Part shown: positions 1-6,002 of the stretch, in pieces | Position numbering within the stretch: the first letter of the stretch is position 1 | Layout of the letters: every line of letters begins with the position of its first letter | From: Clostridia bacterium | GTDB taxonomy: Bacteria; Bacillota_E; SLMV01; PUMD01 | Direction: 5' to 3' | NCBI GenBank assembly: GCA_003562655.1 | Contig: PWUC01000018.1 | Coordinates: 1-7,100 of the forward strand | Length of the DNA stretch: 7,100 bases | The notes under the pieces: model-generated | Seen by the model: only the letters and a program-made list of their open reading frames with translations | Database searches by the model: none | What the model was told of the DNA's origin: nothing | Translations under genes and position numbers: made by a program

Positions 1-260
1 ACGAATATGAGAGCATGTATCCGCCGATGGTGGAGGCGGCGGAGGCTGCTGGCGAGAAGGCAGCAGCCCGCTCCTTCCGTTACGCAATGGAGGCTGAGAA
101 GGTGCACGCCGATCTCTATGAGAGGATCCTGGAGGACCTGCAGTGCGACGAACCGATGGACCTGTATCTGTGCACGGTCTGCGGCAACCTTGAAACCTCT
201 CCGGTGCAGAAGTGCCCCATCTGCGGCGCAGGTGCCCGGGCGTTCCGCGAAGTGAAGTAG
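1..260 (+). CDS. Rubrerythrin, C-terminal part (cut by window edge)
   Basis: This is the end of a rubrerythrin, a cytoplasmic non-haem iron protein that typically reduces hydrogen peroxide in anaerobes. The reading frame is open from the window edge (first full codon at 3), so the N-terminus and the first half of the four-helix diiron domain lie outside. Visible are the last ferritin-like helices, with the segment SFRYAMEAEKVHADLY containing an E-x-x-x-H-type diiron ligand pattern. A C-terminal rubredoxin-like knuckle follows, with the two pairs CTVC and CPIC that would bind one iron. The protein ends FREVK and stops with TAG at 258-260. The ATG at 15 is internal, since the family homology continues upstream of it. 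The gene converges on the MFS gene and I see no convincing terminator after it. The family call is confident; the physiological electron donor cannot be read from the sequence. Confidence 0.9.
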   Translation, partial: EYESMYPPMVEAAEAAGEKAAARSFRYAMEAEKVHADLYERILEDLQCDEPMDLYLCTVCGNLETSPVQKCPICGAGARAFREVK

Positions 261-579
261 CTCCCTGCATCCGGTGAGTCTGATGTTGACGGTTGGCCGC
301 GACACTCCACGTCGGGTGTATCACGGCCAGCACAGCTGCTGGGCAGGTGGGGCCGGGATGCCACCAACAGGAAGAATAATGCAGGCGCGCCCATCACCAG
401 GTTTGCTCCAGAGCGGACGTGCTCGCAGCGTGATGCCGACGCAAGGGCGCTTCACACCTTCCCTCATATCTCTGCTGAGCCAGACCTTCGAAGGCGGCAG
501 GATGCACGGTTCGACGGGCGGGCACAGGCCGCAAGCAGCGGAGCATGATCAGCTCCAGGGCCGCGACTCCCGGTTGGGT
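261..579. other. Intergenic region between convergent genes
   Basis: This is most of the 371-base gap between the rubrerythrin and MFS stop codons. I recognise no conserved gene or RNA here. Open frames on both strands lack family resemblance; the best candidate is a 78-codon minus-strand frame listed separately. A weak interrupted stem can be drawn at 295-328 (GGCCG pairing with CGGCC, plus ACAC with GTGT), but it has no T-tract and is not a convincing rubrerythrin terminator. Confidence 0.5.
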
Positions 580-630
580 GCAGAGCGCCCCTGGGGGGCA
601 CAGGGTCTGCAGGAGGGAGATCTCGTCCAC
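394..630 (-). CDS. Doubtful small ORF directly after the MFS gene (78 codons)
   Basis: A GTG codon one base after the MFS stop (TGA, A, GTG) opens a 78-codon frame preceded by GAGGG at a usable distance. The first 34 codons have G or C at the third position in 31 cases, as expected for coding sequence in this genome. The remaining 44 codons drop to about 59 percent. The product would be cysteine- and arginine-rich (starting VDEISLLQTLCPPG), with no signal peptide, no membrane segment and no family I recognise. A stable hairpin at 580-610 lies inside its first codons, which fits a transcript end better than a gene. It could be a degraded gene remnant or chance. I list it only because of its position and its 5' codon bias. 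Confidence 0.2.
   Translation of the reverse strand: MDEISLLQTLCPPGALCTQPGVAALELIMLRCLRPVPARRTVHPAAFEGLAQQRYEGRCEAPLRRHHAASTSALEQTW
580..610 (-). terminator. Hairpin downstream of the MFS gene, possible terminator
   Basis: In minus-strand RNA, GTGCCCC (601-595) pairs with GGGGCGC (591-585) over seven pairs, including one G-U, around a CCA loop. The flanking GCAGA (610-606) pairs with TCTGC (584-580), leaving a four-base bulge at 602-605. It starts 21 bases after the MFS stop. There is no U-run after the stem, so intrinsic termination is uncertain; it could instead be an mRNA 3' stabiliser. Confidence 0.35.
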
Positions 631-631
631 T

Positions 632-1831
632 TCATCCCTCGCGGCCTGATAGCGGCGACGGCAGGGCCAGCAGCGCAGGTACAGAAGCCCCGACGACTCC
701 GGCGGACACCATCCACGCCCACGCCCAGGATCCAGTGGAGGTGATGATCCATCCCATGAGGGGCGGCAGCACCATGGCGACCATCCAGGTGACCAGCGAC
801 AGGATCGCGAGGGCTCTGCCGGCGTCCCCCGGCGACACATATTCCACGGCCAGGGTCGTGGCCACCGGCCGAGCACTCATGATGCTCGCGCCCGCCGCGA
901 CGGCGATCACCACCGGGACCAGAGCCGTGGAGTCGCGCGGGAGCAGAGCAAGGGCTGCAAATGCCCCGGTCCCGATGACGCCCATGACGAGGGCAGCCCG
1001 CACTCGCCTGCCGGCGAAATACCTGTCGCTGATCACTCCCCACAGCGGCCTGCCGACCATCGCCACCGCCTGAGACAGCGCCAGGAGCCCTCCTGCCAAC
1101 GTGGGCCTCATGCTCAGCAGAGCCGTCAGGTACAGGATGAAGAAGGAAAGGAAGGCGAAATTCCCCGCCATGAAGCTGCCCCAGATGACGAGGCACCAAA
1201 AAAAGCCCCGGTCGCGCAGGACTGCACGCAGCCGACTGGAACGAGCCCGTCCGTCCGTCGCCTGCGGCCGCTGACCGGTGAGGCTCTTGCACAACCACCA
1301 TCCCACCGGCAGCAAAAGAACGGCTGTCAGCTGGAGACCGCAGCGCCAGCCCACCACCGCGGCCAGGACCGGCAGCAACACCGAGGTGACGACGCTCGAC
1401 AGGGAGGGTCCCACGTGCACCATCCCCACAGCAGTGGTCTGATCCGGCCCGACAACGGCGAGCATGGTCGCCCTGGTGGAGGCAATGTCGGAGAAGGGGC
1501 GAAAGGCGCCCGCGAGGAAGAGAACTGCGAAAAGACCGTAGAATCCACCGGCAAGGGACAGCGCAATGAAGGTGAAAACCGACACGAACACGCCCGCCAT
1601 CAGCACCATCTTCGATCCACGCAGATCCACAAAGTGTCCCGCGGGCACAGAGAGGGCCAGGGAACCGGCTCCCATGGACGCACTCAGGAGCCCCACATGG
1701 ATCTCTGTGAGGGAAAACTCATCGACGAGAAACGGCGTCAGGGGACTGAACCCCATCGTCAGAAGCTCCGGTATGGCGCCAGCCAGAAGAAATGCGAATA
1801 TCAACTTCAACCTCAACGGGTCCAGCGACAC
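632..1831 (-). CDS. Major facilitator superfamily (MFS) transporter
   Basis: This is a secondary transporter of the inner membrane with about 399 residues, normal for a 12-helix MFS carrier. The sequence shows alternating hydrophobic segments in two halves joined by a basic cytoplasmic loop around residues 184-211. The MFS motif A is clear between helices 2 and 3 (GHFVDLRGSK, residues 65-74), and its counterpart in the second half is GVISDRYFAGRR. The frame opens at a GTG at 1846, but that codon has no ribosome binding site and an in-frame TGA lies just upstream. I prefer the GTG at 1831, six bases after a GTGGGGG run, which gives a start MSLDPLRLKLIFAFLL. The substrate cannot be deduced; an efflux or small-organic-acid carrier are both possible. 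The gene is separated from clpX by a terminator and so is probably its own transcription unit. Confidence 0.85.
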   Translation of the reverse strand: MSLDPLRLKLIFAFLLAGAIPELLTMGFSPLTPFLVDEFSLTEIHVGLLSASMGAGSLALSVPAGHFVDLRGSKMVLMAGVFVSVFTFIALSLAGGFYGLFAVLFLAGAFRPFSDIASTRATMLAVVGPDQTTAVGMVHVGPSLSSVVTSVLLPVLAAVVGWRCGLQLTAVLLLPVGWWLCKSLTGQRPQATDGRARSSRLRAVLRDRGFFWCLVIWGSFMAGNFAFLSFFILYLTALLSMRPTLAGGLLALSQAVAMVGRPLWGVISDRYFAGRRVRAALVMGVIGTGAFAALALLPRDSTALVPVVIAVAAGASIMSARPVATTLAVEYVSPGDAGRALAILSLVTWMVAMVLPPLMGWIITSTGSWAWAWMVSAGVVGASVPALLALPSPLSGREG

Positions 1832-1837
1832 GGCATT

Positions 1838-1842
1838 CCCCC
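1838..1842 (-). promoter_or_regulatory. Ribosome binding site choosing the MFS start
   Basis: A GGGGG run (part of GTGGGGG on the minus strand) lies six bases before the GTG at 1831. The alternative GTG at 1846 has no purine-rich stretch at a suitable distance, so 1831 is the better start. Confidence 0.5.
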
Positions 1843-1880
1843 ACACCGATGCGACGGGTCGTCATCCATCGGATCCGTCC

Positions 1881-1930
1881 CCCTCAGGCGAGCCCCTCGC
1901 CGCGCCGTCCTGAGGGCCCATCCAGATGGG
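1881..1930 (-). promoter_or_regulatory. Structured leader upstream of the MFS gene (two adjacent hairpins)
   Basis: Two stems lie side by side about 50-100 bases before the MFS start. One pairs CCCATC (1917-1922) with GATGGG (1925-1930) around two bases. The other stacks CCCTCA (1881-1886) with TGAGGG (1911-1916), and GGCGAG (1887-1892) with CTCGCC (1896-1901) around a CCC loop. A nine-base bulge sits at 1902-1910. No U-run follows. I do not recognise a known riboswitch. The structure could be an RNA regulator of the transporter, a secondary terminator behind clpX, or simply GC-rich DNA. No clear -35/-10 pair for the MFS gene was found in this gap. Confidence 0.3.
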
Positions 1931-1963
1931 ACAGAACCGCCGCACGGCCGTGGCATTCCTGGT

Positions 1964-2001
1964 GAACACAACAGGGCCCTGAAGACTGGCTCCAGGGCCC
2001 T
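1964..2001 (-). terminator. Intrinsic terminator of the tig-clpP-clpX transcript
   Basis: On the minus strand, 25 bases after the clpX stop, AGGGCCCTG (2001-1993) pairs perfectly with CAGGGCCCT (1981-1973) over nine G/C-rich pairs around an 11-base loop. A T-rich tail GTTGTGTTC follows. Position, stem strength and tail all fit Rho-independent termination, although the tail is interrupted by G residues. Confidence 0.7.
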
Positions 2002-2025
2002 TGCACGATTTCCTGCCCAGAGGAG

Positions 2026-3288
2026 CTAGGCCGTGACCTCTTCTTCCTCGTGGCCCTCACCGACGGTGATGATCAGGGGATCTGATCCCTTTGTCACCGC
2101 ATCCTCAGTTATTATGATCTTGCGAACATCGTTGCGGGAGGGCACGTCAAACATGACGTCCAGCATCAGGTCCTCGATGATGGACCTCAGGCCCCGCGCC
2201 CCCGTCTTGCGTTTCATGGCCTTGCCGGCAATGGCTATCAGCGCATCATCGTGGAATTCCAGATCAATGTGATCCAGCTCGAAGAACTTCTTGAACTGCC
2301 TGACCAGGGCATTCTTTGGCATCACCAGGATGTCGGCAAGCTCCTTCTCCTCCAGGAGTCCCAGGGTCGCAAGCACGGGAAGCCGTCCGACGAATTCTGG
2401 AATCAGCCCGTACTTGATCAGGTCCTCAGGGAGCACATGCCGAAGAATCTCGCCGACGTTCTCGTTGGTACTGGACGTGATCTCGGCACCGAAACCCATC
2501 ACGTTTCGCCCCACGCGCTGCCTGATCATCTTATCCAGTCCATCGAAGGCACCCCCGACTATGAACAGTATGTCGGTGGTGTCGATCTGCAGAAACTCCT
2601 GGTGTGGGTGCTTCCTTCCCCCCTGCGGGGGAACGCTGGCACTTGTGCCCTCCAGGATCTTGAGGAGGGCCTGCTGCACACCCTCTCCGGAGACATCTCG
2701 GGTGATGGACGGATTCTCCGACTTGCGCGCGATCTTGTCGATCTCATCGATGTATATGATCCCCTTCTCGGCCCGCTCAATATCGTAGTCGGCGGCCTGG
2801 ATGAGTTTCAGGAGGATGTTTTCCACATCTTCGCCCACATAGCCGGCCTCCGTCAGAGAGGTGGCATCGGTGATGGCGAAGGGGACATTAAGCATTCTGG
2901 CCAGTGTCTGGGCCAACAGCGTTTTGCCGCAACCGGTGGGACCGAGCAGCAAAATGTTGCTCTTCTGCAGTTCCACTTCATCAACCTTGCCGCCCATTCG
3001 CACCCGTTTGTAGTGATTGTACACTGCCACGGACACAACTCTCTTGGCGTGCTCCTGTCCAATCACATACTGATCCAGGAAATCCTTGATCTCCCTGGGG
3101 GGTGGAATGTCGCGAATATCCAGGTCAACCTCATCCTTGAGCTCTTCCTCGATGATGTCATTGCACAGCGCGATACACTCATCGCAGATGTAGACTCCCG
3201 GACCCGCGACCAGCCTTCTGACCTGATCCTGGTATTTACCGCAGAAAGAACACTTCAGCTGTCCCTTGTCGTCGTTAAACTTGAACAT
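2026..3288 (-). CDS. clpX: ATP-dependent Clp protease ATP-binding subunit ClpX
   Basis: ClpX is the hexameric AAA+ unfoldase that recognises tagged or damaged proteins and threads them into ClpP in the cytoplasm. At 420 residues it has the usual length. The N-terminal C4 zinc-binding domain is complete (C13, C16, C35, C38). The AAA+ core shows Walker A GPTGCGKT (116-123), the pore loop GYVG (149-152), Walker B IIYIDEID (177-184) and the RKH loop (225-227). It also has the arginine-finger segment EFVGRLP (R302) and sensor 2 GAR (363-365). The ClpP-docking tripeptide, normally IGF, reads MGF (264-266), a conservative change. The C-terminus is acidic ([11 protein letters not shown]). The ATG at 3288 follows AAGGAG by seven bases and gives the canonical start [18 protein letters not shown]. 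The gene lies 54 bases after clpP and is the last gene of the cluster. Confidence 0.98.
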   Translation of the reverse strand: MFKFNDDKGQLKCSFCGKYQDQVRRLVAGPGVYICDECIALCNDIIEEELKDEVDLDIRDIPPPREIKDFLDQYVIGQEHAKRVVSVAVYNHYKRVRMGGKVDEVELQKSNILLLGPTGCGKTLLAQTLARMLNVPFAITDATSLTEAGYVGEDVENILLKLIQAADYDIERAEKGIIYIDEIDKIARKSENPSITRDVSGEGVQQALLKILEGTSASVPPQGGRKHPHQEFLQIDTTDILFIVGGAFDGLDKMIRQRVGRNVMGFGAEITSSTNENVGEILRHVLPEDLIKYGLIPEFVGRLPVLATLGLLEEKELADILVMPKNALVRQFKKFFELDHIDLEFHDDALIAIAGKAMKRKTGARGLRSIIEDLMLDVMFDVPSRNDVRKIIITEDAVTKGSDPLIITVGEGHEEEEVTA

Positions 3289-3301
3289 CCTCCCGCTCCT
3301 T

Positions 3302-3327
3302 TCTATCCCGAAGCACTTCGGGATAGA
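3302..3327 (-). repeat. Perfect 12-bp inverted repeat between clpP and clpX
   Basis: TCTATCCCGAAG and its exact reverse complement are separated by only two bases, giving a 12-bp stem (realistically 11 bp with a four-base loop). It begins 15 bases after the clpP stop. Its foot touches the clpX Shine-Dalgarno AAGGAG at 3296-3301, so it fills nearly half of the 54-base gap. It lacks a U-run and so is not a standard terminator. It could be a processing or stabilising element, a modulator of clpX translation, or one copy of a dispersed palindromic repeat. Confidence 0.75.
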
Positions 3328-3342
3328 GGGTAGTGCTCCAGC

Positions 3343-3930
3343 TCACCGATTCTTCGGGTTCAAAACGCGGTCAACAATCCCGTACTTGCGGGCCTCCTCC
3401 GCCGATAGGAAGAAATCGCGATCAGAGTCCCTCTCGACGACCTCGACACTCTTTCCGGTGTGTTTGGCCATCAGTTCATTGTATCGCCTTCGCATCTTGA
3501 GAATCTCATCCGCATAGATGCGAACATCTTCCGCACTACCGCCCGCCTGTCCGGAGGGCTGATGTATCATGATCCGGGAATTGGGCAGCGAGTAACGCTT
3601 TCCATTCGTGCCACCAGCCAGAAGCAGGGCGCCCATGCTCGCCGCCAGCCCCACACAATAGGTTACGACATCGGGCCTGACGTGTTGCATGGTATCGTAG
3701 ACGCCCAGTCCCGCATCAATGGCGCCGCCCGGTGAGTTGATGTACATGGAGATCTCTCGATCAGGATCATCAGCCTCGAGAAACAACAGCTGGGCAATGA
3801 TCAGATTCGCCACACTATCATCGATCACGGTGCCCAGGAATATGATCCTGTCCTTGAGCAACCGGGAATAGATGTCATACGCACGCTCTCCGCGTGCTGT
3901 CTGCTCAACTACCATCGGTACAAGAGTCAT
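3343..3930 (-). CDS. clpP: ATP-dependent Clp protease proteolytic subunit ClpP
   Basis: ClpP is the serine peptidase that forms the 14-subunit chamber working with ClpX. The 195-residue product has the complete triad: Ser98 in [14 protein letters not shown], His123 in MIHQPSG, and Asp172 in [15 protein letters not shown]. The N-terminal block [30 protein letters not shown] is typical. The frame opens 26 codons earlier at 4008, but that extension ([13 protein letters not shown]...) is unlike the family. The ATG at 3930 follows AAAGGTG by eight bases, so I chose it. A further ATG at 3915 has no ribosome binding site. The gene sits 96 bases after tig, and I see no promoter in that gap. Only one clpP is present here, whereas many Actinobacteria carry two in tandem. 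Confidence 0.97.
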   Translation of the reverse strand: MTLVPMVVEQTARGERAYDIYSRLLKDRIIFLGTVIDDSVANLIIAQLLFLEADDPDREISMYINSPGGAIDAGLGVYDTMQHVRPDVVTYCVGLAASMGALLLAGGTNGKRYSLPNSRIMIHQPSGQAGGSAEDVRIYADEILKMRRRYNELMAKHTGKSVEVVERDSDRDFFLSAEEARKYGIVDRVLNPKNR

Positions 3931-3938
3931 GTGCAACG

Positions 3939-3945
3939 CACCTTT
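3939..3945 (-). promoter_or_regulatory. Ribosome binding site deciding the clpP start
   Basis: AAAGGTG on the minus strand lies eight bases before the ATG at 3930. It supports that start over the upstream ATG at 4008 and the internal ATG at 3915. Confidence 0.65.
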
Positions 3946-4026
3946 CTTCCCGACACAGGAATCACCGCTACCGTCTTCGCCCTGCAGAAGCCATCTTCCT
4001 TCATGCAAAACTATCCTGACTCCAGT

Positions 4027-5460
4027 CTAATCTACCCCGGGAGCCTCATCTTTAGCAGAATCATCGTCGAGCTCCTGCTGGGCCACCCGCTCCTCCTTCT
4101 CCCGCTGCCACCGCTCCTCTCGCCGAGCGACACGCTCCTTCACTTCATCGTATTCAGGACAGGACAGCGAGGCAAGAAACTCCCTGGTCTTTCTCAGTCG
4201 GCAGCTGTTTCTCACCTCTTGCATGAGACCAGAGCCGGTCGGAGTGCGCAGGAAAATGCCCGGATCAATGCCCATGGAACCCGCGTGCCGTTCCAACTCC
4301 GCCTCTACCTCCTCCTCGCTCACCTCGACTGCTTCCTGGTCCGCAACAGCCTCCAGGACCAGTATCTCCCGGACTCCTTTCTCTGCAGGGCCCCGGAGCT
4401 CCTCCCTCAAGTCATCCTCACTATCGTAGCCCCGCTCCCGCAGCAGGTCCTCCAGCGAAAGATCCCGGGCTCCCATCTGGTACTCAAAATCGGAGATTTT
4501 CTGGTCGACAACCTGCTCAACCATGACCTCGGGAACCTCGATCTCGGCACCGTCCACCACCTGACTCACCACCTGACTCTCCAGCTCGGCCAGGGCACTC
4601 TGCTCGTTGTCATTGATCATATACTCGCGGTAGTTCTCCCGCAGTTCTTCTACGCTGTCGTCCCCGAAGAACTCCCGGGCAAACTCGTCGTCCAACGCGG
4701 GCAATTCCTTTACCTGCAACTCCTTGATCTCGACCTCAAAGCGAACCTCAGAACCGGCCAGATCCTCCAGGGGCGTGTCGGCAGGCAGCTCAACAGAAAA
4801 GGTCCTCTTCTCCTTCGCCCGGGCCCCGAGTATCCCCTCGTCAAAACCTGGAATATTGGAGCCCGATCCGACCTCAATCAACATCTCTTCACCGTGCAGC
4901 TCCTCGAGGGGCTCATCACCATCATATCCCTGGAAATCCACAACGGCCAGCATTCCCGGCACCACGGTCGCATCCTCATCCTCGACGGCCGTCACGGAGC
5001 TCCTGGAATCTCTCAGACGGTGAAGCGTCTCCTCGACGTCCTCATCGGTGACCTCCTGGATATCCAGGTCCACCTCGATCTCCCGGAATTCACCCAGCTT
5101 CACCTCTGGCCTGACCTCGATCTCGGCGGTGAACGACAGAGAGTCCTCTTCGGAATCTGCGTCCTTCAGGTCAACGTTGGGAGGGCCGATGGGTTCAAGG
5201 TCCAGATCCTCGATCGCCTCACCGTAAGCATCAGGCAGCAGCTTTTCCAATGCTTCCTCCCAGATGACCTCCCGGCCAAAGCGGCGCTCAAAGAGCACCC
5301 TGGGAATTCTCCCCTTACGAAAACCCGGAATGGTGACATCCTTCCGCAGCTCGTGGAAGGCCTGGTCCATGTACCTGTTCACCATCTCGGGATCAACGTC
5401 CACGTGCACGATGCGCACGTTTTCCTTCTCGGTTCCCCGTTCCACCCTTGCCTTGATCAC
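4027..5460 (-). CDS. tig: Trigger factor (ribosome-associated chaperone and prolyl isomerase)
   Basis: Trigger factor binds near the ribosomal exit tunnel and shields nascent chains. The 477-residue product has the N-terminal ribosome-binding domain with the signature IPGFRKGRIP (44-53). An FKBP-type prolyl isomerase domain covers roughly 165-250 (VDFQGYDG, IPGFDEGILGA), and a helical C-terminal chaperone domain follows. It is longer than the roughly 430 residues usual for the family. The excess is largely a highly charged tail from about residue 434 (CPEYDEVKERVARREERWQR onwards, ending DEAPGVD) that looks helical and possibly coiled-coil. The frame opens at GTG 5484, but GTG 5460 is preferred. 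It follows AAAGGGG by seven bases and gives MIKARVERG, which matches how trigger factors begin. It is the first protein gene of the tig-clpP-clpX cluster. Confidence 0.96.
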   Translation of the reverse strand: MIKARVERGTEKENVRIVHVDVDPEMVNRYMDQAFHELRKDVTIPGFRKGRIPRVLFERRFGREVIWEEALEKLLPDAYGEAIEDLDLEPIGPPNVDLKDADSEEDSLSFTAEIEVRPEVKLGEFREIEVDLDIQEVTDEDVEETLHRLRDSRSSVTAVEDEDATVVPGMLAVVDFQGYDGDEPLEELHGEEMLIEVGSGSNIPGFDEGILGARAKEKRTFSVELPADTPLEDLAGSEVRFEVEIKELQVKELPALDDEFAREFFGDDSVEELRENYREYMINDNEQSALAELESQVVSQVVDGAEIEVPEVMVEQVVDQKISDFEYQMGARDLSLEDLLRERGYDSEDDLREELRGPAEKGVREILVLEAVADQEAVEVSEEEVEAELERHAGSMGIDPGIFLRTPTGSGLMQEVRNSCRLRKTREFLASLSCPEYDEVKERVARREERWQREKEERVAQQELDDDSAKDEAPGVD

Positions 5461-5467
5461 AGGTGTT

Positions 5468-5474
5468 CCCCTTT
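5468..5474 (-). promoter_or_regulatory. Ribosome binding site deciding the tig start
   Basis: AAAGGGG on the minus strand is seven bases before the GTG at 5460. The upstream GTG at 5484 has an AGGGG only three bases away, which is too close. The start at 5460 also fits the conserved trigger factor N-terminus. Confidence 0.7.
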
Positions 5475-5527
5475 CGTCGTACACCGTCCCCTATTTCATC
5501 CTTGCGGAGGATTGGCAGTTACTCCCC

Positions 5528-5557
5528 ATGATAACGAATCGCAGGAGAGCGTGTCCA
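5528..5557 (-). promoter_or_regulatory. Candidate sigma-70 promoter of tig-clpP-clpX
   Basis: On the minus strand TGGACA (5557-5552, five of six consensus bases) is followed after 18 bases by TATCAT (5533-5528, five of six). Transcription would begin near 5521, giving a leader of about 60 bases before tig. The placement between the tRNA and tig is sensible. The match is good but not exceptional, and no heat-shock operator such as CIRCE is visible. Confidence 0.5.
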
Positions 5558-5583
5558 ATATTGCGGCCTTCCAGACAGACCGA

Positions 5584-5607
5584 TGGGCAGCGGATCCCCA
5601 CTGCCCA
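5584..5607 (-). terminator. Hairpin between tRNA-Leu and tig, possible partial terminator
   Basis: TGGGCAG (5607-5601 on the minus strand when read out, and its partner CTGCCCA) forms a seven-bp stem around a ten-base loop, 18 bases beyond the tRNA 3' end. The following bases TCGGTCTGTCTGG are only moderately T-rich. It may trim or partly terminate the tRNA transcript before the tig promoter, but support is limited. Confidence 0.35.
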
Positions 5608-5625
5608 CACTGGCCACAGGGAGTG

Positions 5626-5707
5626 TGCGAGGGAAGGGACTCGAACCCTTACGCCCGGAGGCACGGGATCCTAAATCCCGCGCGTCTGCCAATTCCGCCA
5701 CCCTCGC
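5626..5707 (-). tRNA. tRNA-Leu (anticodon UAG)
   Basis: The minus strand folds as a class II tRNA of 82 bases. The acceptor stem GCGAGGG (from 5707) pairs fully with CCCTCGC, and the D region GGCGGAATTGGCAGACGC is typical of leucine tRNAs. The anticodon stem is CGGGA/TCCCG with loop TTTAGGA and anticodon TAG at 5673-5671. A variable arm and the T arm AAGGG-TTCGAGT-CCCTT follow. The discriminator is A (5626), the leucine identity base. The next bases are CAC, so CCA is not encoded and must be added enzymatically. It reads CUA and probably other CUN codons. It sits directly upstream of tig and has its own strong promoter. Confidence 0.97.
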
Positions 5708-5731
5708 TTAACCCCAGAGCAATTCGCAATT

Positions 5732-5760
5732 ATCATATATCGCAACCCTGATAGTGTCAA
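5732..5760 (-). promoter_or_regulatory. Strong sigma-70 promoter for tRNA-Leu
   Basis: On the minus strand a perfect -35 TTGACA (5760-5755) is followed after exactly 17 bases by TATGAT (5737-5732), five of six consensus bases. The -10 ends 24 bases before the tRNA 5' end, leaving a short leader for RNase P to remove. The surrounding stretch is AT-rich against a GC-rich background. Read-through from it could also feed tig, clpP and clpX. Confidence 0.85.
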
Positions 5761-6002
5761 CGAGTGAACAACACACCCGGATCTGCACATCATGCACTGC
5801 CGCGCCCCCGGGCCGGGATTTCGGCCACTACACGGATCCGTTTTCTGTCTACCCGCGGAGCTCCCGCTGCGCCGGGGCTGTCCGACCGGCGACCGCAGCC
5901 CGGTGGACGGACCCTCATCGCGACGGGCTGACATGTGTGGGGGCATCCCCTCTTCTGAAGATCCCACCTCCCGGTTCGGTCAGGTTCCCACCGCCACTGA
6001 CC
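5761..6002. other. Gene-free GC-rich spacer between the UROD-like gene and the tRNA promoter
   Basis: No gene is recognised here; the open frames have no family resemblance and one runs into the tRNA. Two inverted repeats are visible. GGGCTG (5875-5880) pairs with CAGCCC (5896-5901), extended by two more pairs across a one-base bulge. GGTCAG (5978-5983) pairs with CTGACC (5997-6002) immediately after the UROD-like stop codon. Neither has a U-run on the minus strand, so neither is a firm terminator. Confidence 0.5.

Noticed and set aside
295..328. Interrupted stem after the rubrerythrin stop
   Set aside because: Only five outer and four inner pairs with asymmetric internal loops and no T-tract, too weak to call a terminator.
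274..744. 156-codon plus-strand frame after rubrerythrin
   Set aside because: It runs antisense into the MFS 3' end, has low-complexity composition and no recognisable domain.
549..1301. 250-codon minus-strand frame inside the MFS gene
   Set aside because: It overlaps the MFS gene in another frame. The product is Arg/Gly/His-rich and lacks membrane segments or motifs.
2251..3333. 360-codon open frame on the plus strand opposite clpX
   Set aside because: It is an antisense shadow of a fully recognisable clpX, with no independent ribosome binding site or homology.
5519..5701. 60-codon minus-strand frame starting MAELADARDLGSRASGRKG
   Set aside because: This is the well-known spurious translation of a tRNA-Leu gene, which occupies the same bases.
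3931..5751. 606-codon open frame on the plus strand opposite trigger factor
   Set aside because: It mirrors tig, whose domains are unmistakable. Long antisense frames are expected opposite GC-rich genes with strong codon bias, and the translation shows no family resemblance.
5671..5967. 98-codon minus-strand frame ending in the tRNA
   Set aside because: It runs through the tRNA promoter and into the tRNA itself, with no homology, so it is not a gene.
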